The position numbers and the translations under genes are program-made. From Floccularia luteovirens (lineage: Eukaryota > Basidiomycota > Agaricomycetes > Agaricales > Squamanitaceae), in the NCBI GenBank assembly GCA_009739215.1, contig VSJF01000009.1:868001-932000 (forward strand): DNA of 64,000 nucleotides, in the 5' to 3' direction. Shown one piece after another: positions 1-11,100 of this stretch. The notes below the pieces were generated by a model. It worked only from the letters and a program-made list of their open reading frames with translations. It was not told the DNA's origin and searched no databases. Numbering within the stretch: position 1 is the stretch's first letter; the number at the start of each line of letters is the position of its first letter.

Positions 1-2299
1 GCAGACATGTTGTCAATGCAAAGAGTAGAGGGTTTATCAAAAGTGTATCCAAATTCCCCAAGTAGACTTCTCATCCATTTCAACTCCTTGCCTGCTTCAA
101 CAGCTGCCATGTACTCTGCTTCAGTAGAAGACAATGCAACACATGTTTGGAGCTTGGAAGACCAGCTAACTGCACCAGTCCCAATCTTGACACAATAGCC
201 ACCAGTTGATCTACCAGTGTCTTTGCATGCTCCATGATTTGCATCAGAGTAAGTAATGAACAGCTCCTTGGAATCATCTGACTTGTACACAAGCTCATAA
301 TCCAATGTGCCTTGCAAGTATCTAAATACATGCTTGACAGCTTTCCAATGAGTTGGATTAGGGTTTGAGTTGTACTTAGCAAGTGTACCAACTGCAAAGG
401 CAATATCAGGCCTAGTGCATTGTGCAAGATAAGTCAGAGAGCCAACAGCAGACAAGTATGGGACTTTGGACATAAACTCTTCATCCTCATTAGATAGAGT
501 CTGAGTTTTCTCTAGTACAAGTCCTGGGTCCATGGGAGTAGAGATGGGATTACAATCAGAGAAGCCATACTGATTCAGCATGTCTTTGATGTACTGTTGC
601 TGAGACAGAGAGATAGAGTGGTTGGCAGAATCAACACTGATTTTCATACCAAGTAGCCAAGAGGTTGGTCCAATATTCCTGAGTTTAAAGTGACTCTCTA
701 GCTCTTTGATTGTGGAATTAATCTTAGAGGTTGAGTTTGATGCAAGTGTAATGTCATCAATAAACACTGGAATTATGACTAGAACCCCTTCCTTGGCATA
801 CACATAAATACTTCTATCTGACTCTAGTCTCTTGTAACTCATGCTACTGAGAGCAACATGAAGCTTTTTGTTCCACTGCCTGGCAGATTGCCTTAGACCA
901 TAAATAGACTTTTTGAGTTTACACACATAGTCTGGTCCAAGTTGCTCAAAGCCAGCAGGCTGTTGCATGTAGATGTCTTCCTCTAGATCACCATTCAGGA
1001 AGGCAGATGAGATGTCAATAGAGTGCAGATGATAGTTGTGTTTAGCTGCTAGTGCAATAATGGTTCTGATTGAAGCCATTCTGAATGTGGGTGCAAAAAC
1101 TTCAGTGAAGTCTAAGCCAGGTCTCTGAGAGAACCCCTTTGCAACTAGTCTAGCTTTGTATCTTTCAACTGAGCCATCTGCATTCCTCTTAACTTTAAAC
1201 ACCCATTTACTACCAATTGCCTGTCTGTCCTTTGGCAACAAGGCCAATTCCCAAGTACCATTGTCCATGAGTGCTTTAATCTCATCAGCAGCTGCCTGTC
1301 TCCATAGTTCTGCATCTGGTGCTTTCATTGCCTGTTTGTATGTATTAGGCTCTGTAACACCAGAGGCAACACCACTGAACTCTTCTTCATCATCAGCAAT
1401 ATCTGCTTCAGATTCAGAAGAAGTCTCAGGGATAGCAGGGGAGTGTCTGACTTTCCACCATTCACCAGGAGGTTGGATATTCCTCCTAGTTCTTCTTTGA
1501 GCTAAAGAAGGACTAACTGGATTTGGTGTAAAGTGTCTGACTGGAGTTTGTGGTAAAGAGGCTGGTTGTGGACTAGGAGATGGTGGTAGAGATACTGGTT
1601 CTGGACTAGGGGATTGTAGAGGTATAGGAAGTGCAAGTGGAGAAGGAGCATCAAGCTCTACTTCAACAGGAATAAAAGGAGGTCTGTCATTATTTGACAA
1701 CATTGGCAAATAGATCACAGAAGATGAGATAAAGGGAGTGGCTGACTGATTTCTAGGAATGTCATACCCCCCTAAATCTGGCATGTCACTACCATTGACA
1801 GGATTTATGTCATGAGGTACAGGAATGGAGTTCATCACAGTGGGTTTAATCCCAGGAAGATATCTCTCATCAAACTCAGCTCTTTCTGAGATAATGAACT
1901 TCCTTGTTACTGGATTATAGAACTGGCACCCTTTGTAACCTGCTGGATAGCCAACAAAAATGCACTTCTCCATATGTGATCCAAATGATCTCCTTTTGTC
2001 CTTCTGCACATGGACATATGCTAAACATCCAAATACTCTGAGATGAGATACATTAGGTTTCTTACAGTGCCATGCTTCATAGGGAGTTCTGTCTTTTAAT
2101 GAGACAGTAGGGCATTTGTTGAGAACATGTAGCACAGCCATGAAGCAGTGAAACCAGAATTGCACTGGTAAGTTTGCTTCTGTTAACATGGCTGTAACTA
2201 AGTCTGCAACTGTTCTGTTTGCCCTTTCAACATCCCCATTCTGCTGTGGCCTGTTCCTAACTGTATGATGTCTCTGGATACCATTATCAATGCAGTACT
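1..2299 (-). mobile_element. Truncated Ty1/copia element E0 (integrase to RNase H part), interrupted by E1
   Basis: On the minus strand this stretch encodes the C-terminal two thirds of the same copia Gag-Pol found intact in E1 and E2: integrase, the proline-rich linker, reverse transcriptase and RNase H. It is cut by the window edge at position 1 and by insertion of E1 at 2299. The 5 bp before E1 (GTACT, 2295-2299) recur after E1 (7895-7899), so E1 inserted here. The Gag half that should follow E1 is absent; the E2 LTR begins at the junction instead. The sequence is a mosaic: 1 to about 960 is nearly identical to E2, about 960-1205 follows fragment F, and about 1205-2299 follows E1. Confidence 0.9.
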
Positions 2300-2681
2300 T
2301 GTTACAATAGTCTACTCCTACATGTACAGACATACTAGGATAGAGGATAGTAAGAGGATAGAATAGTATAGTATGTAATGATAGACAGGAGGGGAAAGGA
2401 AGAATGGGTTCTGGTTGGAAACCAGTGGTCTTATATAGATACCAGAGGTGCTTCTATCAGGGTAGCCTAGAAGCACTCAGGGTAGACTAGAAGCACTCAG
2501 GGTAGACTAGAAGCACTGGTATCATAGCAACAGAAGTAGACTAGAAGCTGTCAGGGTAAGCTAGAAGCACTACCCTGAGCAGTCTAGAACAGTAGTCTAG
2601 GCCTTCCTGTATTATATATAAGGAGGCCTCTGTAGCATACTTTCCCCCCCCAAGTGAATACACTATATTTACACTCTAACA
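2300..2681 (+). repeat. 5' LTR of E1 (family LTR1)
   Basis: Begins TGTTACAATAG and ends CACTCTAACA. It contains two tandem copies of a 20-bp unit (CACTCAGGGTAGACTAGAAG) and diverged relatives, then a TATA-like stretch, then a C-run before the 3' end. It matches the 3' LTR at 7513-7894 by eye. Confidence 0.95.
2613..2623 (+). promoter_or_regulatory. TATA-box-like core promoter in LTR1
   Basis: TATATATAAGG lies about 60 bp upstream of the LTR end and is kept in every LTR1 copy. LTR2 keeps the same core (ATATATAAGGAGGC) although the rest of its upstream part differs. This is the best candidate for the element's transcription start region. Confidence 0.55.
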
Positions 2682-2698
2682 GGTTATGGGCCCTCAGC
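2682..2698 (+). other. Primer binding site of E1 (initiator tRNA-Met anticodon-arm type)
   Basis: GGTTATGGGCCCTCAGC follows the 5' LTR directly. Its complement contains GGGCCCATAACC, the anticodon stem-loop of eukaryotic initiator tRNA-Met, not a tRNA 3' end. Drosophila copia is known to prime from such a half-tRNA. The same site occurs in E2 (12962-12980, reverse) and E3 (33233-33249). Confidence 0.7.
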
Positions 2699-3260
2699 TC
2701 TAACTGTGCCCCTCATTCCTTGTCCTACTTGACCACTGTGACTGCTCCCTTTACCACTCCTCTACTGCCTCACTCTTTTCTCCTTAGTTAAAATCTTTCT
2801 CCTTTTCACTCCGAGTTTTTGGCTGCTAAACTTAGCCAGTCAATAGCTAGTCAGTCCATAGTAGTTAGTAAGGACAAAAGACCATCCCCAGGTGGTCTCT
2901 ACAGTGAACTGTTGGGTCTGTGCACTTCAGTGGGCCAGCCTTTAACCCACACAGCAATATCTCAGGTAGTCATCCCTGTGAGCTGTGAGGTGGTACAACT
3001 GCACTGTAGTTAAATTGTGTTGACTTGCACACACTGGTGGTTGAAGAAGACCCCAGGACTTCATTATCTTCCCCACCAACTCTCTTTCCTTTTTTTTTTA
3101 ATCACCTTTCCCACACCTACCCTTTTCACTTTCTCAGCAGTTACTAGAACCCTACCTTTTTCAAGGACTTGGTTGCATTCTAGTTGACTTGCTTAGTTTG
3201 CATCTTTTACTCTTCCCTTTTTCTGCCTGTTTTTACCACATCCCTTTGTTTTCTCTTGCA

Positions 3261-6200
3261 ATGGGAGGACCAGATATTCAAAAACTGGGACTTACCAACT
3301 ATAACCAGTGGAGTGGAGAAATCCAAGCATGGCTCAGGTCTGAACAGCTTTGGCACATTGTTAGTGGCCAAAAGTCTAGACCTGATGCCAAGGAGTCTTC
3401 CCCACATTATGAGTTGCAATTGCAGAGACAGGATGACTGGGACAATAAGGCTCAGAAAGCTGCTGGGTGGCTATACCTCACAGTAGAACCATCTCAGAGA
3501 GTGCATCTGAAAGGGATAGAGCATGACTCTCTTGCTATTTGGGAAGCCTTGAAATCTGTGCACCTTCAGCAAAAGCCTGGTGCCAGATTCAATGCATATG
3601 ATGACTTGTTCAGCATCAGAAAAACAGATGAAGAGTCTTTGCAGTCACTTGCAAATAGGGTTGATGCAGTAATGCAGCAGATTTCAAATCTGAGACCTGA
3701 ATCCTTCACTCTGCAACAGCTGGATGAGGAGTTATTGTGCATGGCTATGATTAGGGCTTTACCAGAAGAGTACAGTCACTTTGTGTCATCTTTGATGCTT
3801 AGTGACAAACTTGACAAAGCCTCTATCACCCAGGCATTCCACACTGAGGAAACTCAGAGAACAAGGAGATCTGCACCTCAAGTCTCAGAGGTTGCAAACA
3901 AAGTGGCTACCAATTACAAGGGCAAGCAGAAGCAGTCCAGCTCTGCCCCCACCACTTATCCTCCTTGTATCTTTTGTGGAAAAATGGGTCACCACTTTAA
4001 AAGATGTAATCTATTTCTAGCTGAACAGGCAAAGGCAAAGGCAGCAAATCCCCAGGAATCAGCAGGAAAGGCAAGTATCTTTTCACAAGTACAATTAGAT
4101 AACCCTCTTTCCCATCATGCTAATTATGATTGGAATGCAGACTCAGGAGCCACATCCCACATGACTCCACACAAACATTGGCTCAGGGATTACAAACCCT
4201 ATCATATACCTATTAGACTAGCTGATAACACCACTATTTATTCTTCTGGTGTTGGAAGCATTTTATTCAGACCATTCATTAATGGTGTGGAAACACAATC
4301 TCTTTTATTTACTAGAGTTCTTCATGTTCCACAACTTCAAAACAACCTTCTTTCAGTTCTCTTTCTTGTCAGACATAGAGACTACAATATTAATATTGAC
4401 TCAGATTTCATTCATTTTTATCAATCCAGTAGAGAACTGTTCACAGCTAGTATTAATAGCCAGAATGCTGCATTCCTGGATGGGATCACTGTGCCTGCCT
4501 GCCTTGAAACTGCAAACCTCTCCTCTACTCTCCCACTGGACCTTGGACTTTGGCATAGGAGATTTGGGCACTACAATCATGCTAGTGTTAAGCAACTTCA
4601 TTCCATGCACATGGTAACTGGTATGCATTTGGGCAATAACTCTAAACCAGACCCAGTCTGTGAGCCATGCCTTTCAGGCAAAATGCATGCTAGTCCATTT
4701 CCCACTTCAGATTCCAGAGCATCACATCCTCTGGAATTAGTGCATATGGATTTGAAAGGCCCAATCCAAGTCAAGTCTATTGGTGGTTACCAGTATTGGA
4801 TCATCTTTGTTGATGACTGTACTAGATTCAAATGTGGTTTTGGACTCAGAAAGAAATCAGATACCCTAGATGCATTTAAACAGTTCAAAGCTTATGCTGA
4901 GAACTTGCATTCCTCTAAAATTAAAACAATTAGAGAGAATAAGGGATCTGAGTTCATGTCCAATGACTTCAATCAGTACTGCATTGATAATGGTATCCAG
5001 AGACATCATACAGTTAGGAACAGGCCACAGCAGAATGGGGATGTTGAAAGGGCAAACAGAACAGTTGCAGACTTAGTAACAGCCATGTTAACAGAAGCAA
5101 ACTTACCAGTGCAATTCTGGTTTCACTGCTTCATGGCTGTGCTACATGTTCTCAACAAATGCCCTACTGTCTCATTAAAAGACAGAACTCCCTATGAAGC
5201 ATGGCACTGTAAGAAACCTAATGTATCTCATCTCAGAGTATTTGGATGTTTAGCATATGTCCATGTGCAGAAGGACAAAAGGAGATCATTTGGATCACAT
5301 ATGGAGAAGTGCATTTTTGTTGGCTATCCAGCAGGTTATAAAGGGTGGCAGTTCTATAATCCAGTAACAAGGAAGTTCATTATCTCAGAAAGAGCTGAGT
5401 TTGATGAGAGATATCTTCCTGGGATTAAACCCACTGTGATGAACTCCATTCCTGTACCTCATGACATAAATCCTGTCAATGGTAGTGACATGCCAGATTT
5501 AGGGGGGTATGACATTCCTAGAAATCAGTCAGCCACTCCCTCTATCTCATCTTCTGTGATCTATTTGCCAATGTTGTCAAATAATGACAGACCTCCTTTT
5601 ATTCCTGTTGAAGTAGAGCTTGATGCTCCTTCTCCACTTGCACTTCCTATACCTCTACAATCCCCTAGTCCAGAACCAGTATCTCTACCACCATCTCCTA
5701 GTCCACAACCAGCCTCTTTACCACAAACTCCAGTCAGACACTTTACACCAAATCCAGTTAGTCCTTCTTTAGCTCAAAGAAGAACTAGGAGGAATATCCA
5801 ACCTCCTGGTGAATGGTGGAAAGTCAGACACTCCCCTGCTATCCCTGAGACTTCTTCTGAATCTGAAGCAGATATTGCTGATGATGAAGAAGAGTTCAGT
5901 GGTGTTGCCTCTGGTGTTACAGAGCCTAATACATACAAACAGGCAATGAAAGCACCAGATGCAGAACTATGGAGACAGGCAGCTGCTGATGAGATTAAAG
6001 CACTCATGGACAATGGTACTTGGGAATTGGCCTTGTTGCCAAAGGACAGACAGGCAATTGGTAGTAAATGGGTGTTCAAAGTAAAGAGGAATGCAGATGG
6101 CTCAGTTGAAAGATACAAAGCTAGACTAGTTGCAAAGGGGTTCTCTCAGAGACCTGGCTTAGACTTCACTGAAGTTTTTGCACCCACATTCAGAATGGCT

Positions 6201-7484
6201 TCAATCAGAACCATTATTGCACTAGCAGCTAAGCACAACTACCACTTGCATTCCATTGACATCTCATCTGCCTTCCTGAATGGAGACTTGGAAGAGGATA
6301 TTTATATGCAACAGCCTGCTGGCTTTGAGCAACTTGGACCAGACTATGTGTGCAAACTCAAAAAGTCTATTTATGGTCTAAGGCAATCTGCCAGACAGTG
6401 GAATAAGAAGCTTCATATAGCTCTTAGTAGCATGGGATATAACAGACTGGAATCAGATAGGAGTATCTATGTGTATGCCAAAGAAGGAGTCCTAGTCATT
6501 ATTCCTGTGTATATTGATGACATTACCCTTGCATCAAACTCTACCTCTAAGATTGATTCCACAATCAAAGAGCTAGAGAGTCACTTTAAACTCAGGAATA
6601 TTGGACCTACTACTTGGCTGTTAGGCATGAAAATCAGTGTTGATTCTGCCAAACACACTATCTCCTTATCCCAGCAACAGTACATTAATGACATGCTTGT
6701 TCAGTATGGCTTTACTGGTTGCAACCCAATCTCTACTCCTATGGATCCTGGACTTGCACTAGAAAAGACTCAAACCCTCTCTGATGAGGATGTAGAGTTT
6801 ATGTCTAAAGTTCCATATCTGTCTGCTGTTGGCTCTCTCACCTACTTGGCTCAATGCACTAGACCTGACATCTCATTTGCTGTTGGTACACTTGCTAAGT
6901 ACAACTCCAATCCTAATCCAACTCATTGGAAGGCTGTCAAGCATGTATTTAGATACTTGCAAGGCACCAAGGACTATGAGCTTGTGTACAGGCAAGATAA
7001 TGCTAAAGAGCTGTTTATCACATACTCTGATGCAAATCATGGTGCATGCAAAGACACTGGTAGATCTACTGGTGGCTATTGTGTTATGATTGGCAATGGT
7101 GCAGTCAGCTGGTCTTCTAAGCTGCAGACTTGTGTTGCACTGTCTTCTACTGAAGCAGAGTACATGGCAGCTGTTGAAGCAGGCAAAGAGCTCAAATGGA
7201 TGAGAAGCCTACTTGGTGAATTTGGATATACCTTTACTAAGGCATCTACTCTTTGTATTGACAACCAGTCTGCAATTAGTGTGTCTAAGAATCCAGAACA
7301 TCATAGTAGAATGAAGCATCTTGACTTGAAGTTCCATTGGCTTAGAGAGAATGTGGAAGCAGGGATTATTACTCCAATTCATGTTGGCACCAATGATATG
7401 GTTGCAGACTGTCTTACCAAACCTCTTGCCAGAATCAAGCATGATAAATGCAGAATAGGACTTGGACTTGTTACCAAGAAATAG
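3261..7484 (+). CDS. Gag-Pol polyprotein of copia element E1 (1407 aa)
   Basis: One uninterrupted frame. The start at 3261 (MGGPDIQKLG) is chosen because E2 and E3 proteins align from the same point; the upstream in-frame Met is not shared. Domains in order: Gag; a CCHC zinc knuckle (CIFCGKMGHHFKRC); aspartic protease (DSGATSH); pre-integrase zinc region (LWHRRFGH); DDE integrase (HMDLKGP, then GSEF, then NGDVERANR); a Pro/Ser-rich linker; reverse transcriptase (YIDD); RNase H (ALSSTEAEYMAA). The codon at 4938-4940 is AAT (Asn560), where E2 and E3 have Asp followed by exactly 35 residues to the catalytic Glu. Integrase is therefore probably inactive, although reverse transcriptase and RNase H look intact. 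E1 may depend on other family members to move. Confidence 0.97.
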   Translation: MGGPDIQKLGLTNYNQWSGEIQAWLRSEQLWHIVSGQKSRPDAKESSPHYELQLQRQDDWDNKAQKAAGWLYLTVEPSQRVHLKGIEHDSLAIWEALKSVHLQQKPGARFNAYDDLFSIRKTDEESLQSLANRVDAVMQQISNLRPESFTLQQLDEELLCMAMIRALPEEYSHFVSSLMLSDKLDKASITQAFHTEETQRTRRSAPQVSEVANKVATNYKGKQKQSSSAPTTYPPCIFCGKMGHHFKRCNLFLAEQAKAKAANPQESAGKASIFSQVQLDNPLSHHANYDWNADSGATSHMTPHKHWLRDYKPYHIPIRLADNTTIYSSGVGSILFRPFINGVETQSLLFTRVLHVPQLQNNLLSVLFLVRHRDYNINIDSDFIHFYQSSRELFTASINSQNAAFLDGITVPACLETANLSSTLPLDLGLWHRRFGHYNHASVKQLHSMHMVTGMHLGNNSKPDPVCEPCLSGKMHASPFPTSDSRASHPLELVHMDLKGPIQVKSIGGYQYWIIFVDDCTRFKCGFGLRKKSDTLDAFKQFKAYAENLHSSKIKTIRENKGSEFMSNDFNQYCIDNGIQRHHTVRNRPQQNGDVERANRTVADLVTAMLTEANLPVQFWFHCFMAVLHVLNKCPTVSLKDRTPYEAWHCKKPNVSHLRVFGCLAYVHVQKDKRRSFGSHMEKCIFVGYPAGYKGWQFYNPVTRKFIISERAEFDERYLPGIKPTVMNSIPVPHDINPVNGSDMPDLGGYDIPRNQSATPSISSSVIYLPMLSNNDRPPFIPVEVELDAPSPLALPIPLQSPSPEPVSLPPSPSPQPASLPQTPVRHFTPNPVSPSLAQRRTRRNIQPPGEWWKVRHSPAIPETSSESEADIADDEEEFSGVASGVTEPNTYKQAMKAPDAELWRQAAADEIKALMDNGTWELALLPKDRQAIGSKWVFKVKRNADGSVERYKARLVAKGFSQRPGLDFTEVFAPTFRMASIRTIIALAAKHNYHLHSIDISSAFLNGDLEEDIYMQQPAGFEQLGPDYVCKLKKSIYGLRQSARQWNKKLHIALSSMGYNRLESDRSIYVYAKEGVLVIIPVYIDDITLASNSTSKIDSTIKELESHFKLRNIGPTTWLLGMKISVDSAKHTISLSQQQYINDMLVQYGFTGCNPISTPMDPGLALEKTQTLSDEDVEFMSKVPYLSAVGSLTYLAQCTRPDISFAVGTLAKYNSNPNPTHWKAVKHVFRYLQGTKDYELVYRQDNAKELFITYSDANHGACKDTGRSTGGYCVMIGNGAVSWSSKLQTCVALSSTEAEYMAAVEAGKELKWMRSLLGEFGYTFTKASTLCIDNQSAISVSKNPEHHSRMKHLDLKFHWLRENVEAGIITPIHVGTNDMVADCLTKPLARIKHDKCRIGLGLVTKK

Positions 7485-7500
7485 TCTGTTACATATAGGA

Positions 7501-7512
7501 TTAAGGGGGCTA
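7501..7512 (+). other. Polypurine tract of E1
   Basis: TTAAGGGGGCTA abuts the 3' LTR. The same sequence precedes the 3' LTRs of E2 (8166-8176, reverse) and E3 (38046-38057). It is the expected plus-strand primer for reverse transcription. Confidence 0.8.
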
Positions 7513-7894
7513 TGTTACAATAGTCTACTCCTACATGTACAGACATACTAGGATAGAGGATAGTAAGAGGATAGAATAGTATAGTATGTAATGATAGACA
7601 GGAGGGGAAAGGAAGAATGGGTTCTGGTTGGAAACCAGTGGTCTTATATAGATACCAGAGGTGCTTCTATCAGGGTAGCCTAGAAGCACTCAGGGTAGAC
7701 TAGAAGCACTCAGGGTAGACTAGAAGCACTGGTATCATAGCAACAGAAGTAGACTAGAAGCTGTCAGGGTAAGCTAGAAGCACTACCCTGAGCAGTCTAG
7801 AACAGTAGTCTAGGCCTTCCTGTATTATATATAAGGAGGCCTCTGTAGCATACTTTCCCCCCCCAAGTGAATACACTATATTTACACTCTAACA
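7513..7894 (+). repeat. 3' LTR of E1 (family LTR1)
   Basis: 382 bp, TGTTACAATAG to CACTCTAACA, matching the 5' LTR without visible differences. It is followed by the target duplication GTACT (7895-7899), whose last T is also the first base of the next LTR. Confidence 0.95.
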
Positions 7895-7898
7895 GTAC

Positions 7899-8165
7899 TG
7901 TTTGAGTGAAAACAGTGTGTATTTGGTTGGGGGGAAAAGTAGGCATAAGTGCCTCCTTATATATGTTTGGAGAGTGTGCACAGACCACCTAGTAGTTTGG
8001 TCTTGTTTGTGCACCAAGTGGTATATAAGACCACTGGTCTGATGCCACTCTCCATTCTTCCTTTCCCCCACTTCACTACTACAACAACTTCTACTCTACT
8101 TATTATATCTTTATGTATTATCTATGTAGTAGTGTCTGGGTATGTAGGACTAGAGTATTGTAACA
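7899..8165 (-). repeat. 3' LTR of E2 (family LTR2)
   Basis: Read on the minus strand it starts TGTTACAATACTC and ends TCACTCAAACA. It lacks a short segment around the GTACC palindrome found in the 5' LTR and in the solo copy at 16328-16602, and has an extra CAA. Confidence 0.92.
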
Positions 8166-8193
8166 TAGCCCCCTTAGTCCTGCATATCAAAGA

Positions 8194-11100
8194 CTATTTG
8201 CTGGACACAAGTCCTAGTCCTATTCTACAATTATCATGTTTGATTCTGGCAAGAGGTTTGGTGAGACAGTCTGCAATCATATCATTTGTCCCAACATGAA
8301 TTGGTGTGATGATGCCTGCTTCAACATTCTCTCTAAGCCAATGAAACTTCAAGTCTAAGTGCTTCATTCTACTATGATGCTCTGGGTTTTTGGACACACT
8401 GATTGCAGACATGTTGTCAATGCAAAGAGTAGAGGGTTTATCAAAAGTGTATCCAAATTCCCCAAGTAGACTTCTCATCCATTTCAACTCCTTGCCTGCT
8501 TCAACAGCTGCCATGTACTCTGCTTCAGTAGAAGACAATGCAACACATGTTTGGAGCTTGGAAGACCAGCTAACTGCACCAGTCCCAATCTTGACACAAT
8601 AGCCACCAGTTGATCTACCAGTGTCTTTGCATGCTCCATGATTTGCATCAGAGTAAGTAATGAACAGCTCCTTGGAATCATCTGACTTGTACACAAGCTC
8701 ATAATCCAATGTGCCTTGCAAGTATCTAAATACATGCTTGACAGCTTTCCAATGAGTTGGATTAGGGTTTGAGTTGTACTTAGCAAGTGTACCAACTGCA
8801 AAGGCAATATCAGGCCTAGTGCATTGTGCAAGATAAGTCAGAGAGCCAACAGCAGACAAGTATGGGACTTTGGACATAAACTCTTCATCCTCATTAGATA
8901 GAGTCTGAGTTTTCTCTAGTACAAGTCCTGGGTCCATGGGAGTAGAGATGGGATTACAATCAGAGAAGCCATACTGATTCAGCATGTCTTTGATGTACTG
9001 TTGCTGAGACAGAGAGATAGAGTGGTTGGCAGAATCAACACTGATTTTCATACCAAGTAGCCAAGAGGTTGGTCCAATATTCCTGAGTTTAAAGTGACTC
9101 TCTAGCTCTTTGATTGTGGAATTAATCTTAGAGGTTGAGTTTGATGCAAGTGTAATGTCATCAATAAACACTGGAATTATGACTAGAACCCCTTCCTTGG
9201 CATACACATAAATACTTCTATCTGACTCTAGTCTCTTGTAACCCATGCTACTGAGAGCAACATGAAGCTTTTTGTTCCACTGCCTGGCAGATTGCCTTAG
9301 ACCATAAATAGACTTTTTGAGTTTACACACATAGTCTGGTCCAAGTTGCTCAAAGCCAGCAGGCTGTTGCATATAAATATCCTCTTCCAAGTCTCCATTC
9401 AGGAAGGCAGATGAGATGTCAATAGAGTGCAGATGGTAGTTGTGCTTAGCTGCTAGTGCAATAATGGTTCTGATTGAAGCCATTCTGAATGTGGGTGCAA
9501 AAACTTCAGTGAAGTCTAAGCCAGGTCTCTGAGAGAACCCCTTTGCAACTAGTCTAGCTTTGTATCTTTCAACTGAGCCATCTGCATTCCTCTTTACTTT
9601 GAACACCCATTTACTACCTATTGCCTGTCTGTCCTTTGGCAACAAGGCCAATTCCCAAGTACCATTATCCATGAGTGCATTAATCTCATCAGCAGCTGCC
9701 TGTCTCCATAACTCTGCATCTGGTGCTTTCATTGCCTGTTTGTATGTATTAGGCTCTATAACACCAGAGGCAACACCACTGAACTCTTCTTCATCATCAG
9801 CAATATCTGCTTCAGACTCAGAAGATGTTTCAGGGATAGCAGGAGAGTGTCTAACTTTCCACCATTCACCAGGAGGTTGAATATTCCTCCTAGTCCTTCT
9901 TTGAGCTAAAGGAGGACTAACTGGATTTGGTGTAAAGTGTCTGACTGGAGTTTGTGGTAAAGAAGCTGGTTGTGGACTAGGAGATGGTGGTAGAGATACT
10001 GGTTCAGGATTAGGAGACTGTAGAGGTACAGGAAGTGCAATTGGAGAAGGAGCATCCAGCTCTACTTCAACAGGAATAAAAGGAGGTTGGTCATTATTTG
10101 ACACCATTGGTAAATGAACCACTGAAGATGAGATAGAGGGAGTGGCTGACTGATTTCTAGGAATGTCATACCCCTCTAAATCTGGCATGTCACTACCATT
10201 GACAGGATTTATGTCATGAGGTACAGGAATGGAGTTAATCACAGTTGGTTTAATTCCAGGAAAGTATCTCTCATCAAATTCAGCTCTTTCTGAGATAATG
10301 AACTTTCTGGTAACTGGATTGTAAAACTGCCACCCTTTGTAACCTGCTGGATAGCCAATAAAAATGCACTTCTCCATGTGTGATCCAAATGATCTCCTTT
10401 TATCCTTCTGTACATGTACATATGCTAAACATCCAAATACTCTCAAATGAGACACATCAGGTTTCTTACAGTGCCAAGCTTCATAGGGAGTTCTGTCTTT
10501 TAATGAGACAGTAGGACATTTGTTGAGAACATGTAGCACAGCCATAAAGCAGTGAAACCAGAATTGCACTGGTAAGTTTGCTTCTGTTAACATGGCTGTA
10601 ACTAAGTCTGCAACTGTTCTGTTTGCCCTTTCAACATCCCCATTCTGCTGTGGCCTGTTCCTAACTGTGTGATGTCTCTGGATGCCATTATCAATGCAGT
10701 ACTGATTGAAGTCATTGGACATGAACTCAGATCCCTTGTCCTCTCTTATGCATTTAATGCTAGAGTTGTGCAAGTTCTCAGCATATGCTTTGAACTGCTT
10801 AAAGGCATCAAGGGTGTCTGATTTCTTTCTGAGTCCAAAACCACATTTGAATCTGGTACAGTCATCAACAAAGATGATCCAATACTGGTAACCACCTATA
10901 GACTTGACTTGGATTGGGCCTTTCAAATCCATATGCACTAATTCCAGAGGTTGTGATGCTCTGGAATCTGAAGTAGGGAATGGATTGGCATGCATTTTGC
11001 CTGAAAGGCATGGCTCACAGACTGGGTCTGGTTTAGAGTTATTGCCAAGATGCATGCCAGTTACCATGTGCATGGAATGAAGTTGCTTAACACTAGCATG

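Larger units (their letters stand above)
2300..7894 (+). mobile_element. Complete Ty1/copia LTR retrotransposon E1
   Basis: A full-length element of about 5.6 kb: a 382-bp LTR with TG...CA ends (2300-2681), a primer binding site, a leader of about 560 bp, one long Gag-Pol frame (3261-7484), a purine-rich tract (7501-7512) and a second 382-bp LTR (7513-7894). It is flanked by a perfect 5-bp duplication, GTACT. The two LTRs look identical on reading through, which implies recent insertion. Domain order (integrase before reverse transcriptase) defines Ty1/copia (Pseudoviridae). Despite its intact frame, the second catalytic Asp of integrase is replaced by Asn. Confidence 0.97.

Noticed and set aside
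80..427. Open frames overlapping the copia elements in other frames (for example 80-427, 3184-3486, 5774-6118, 9560-9880, 36339-36665)
   Set aside because: They overlap the real Gag-Pol frame and recur in every copy only because the underlying sequence is conserved; their translations are low-complexity Ser/Leu-rich.
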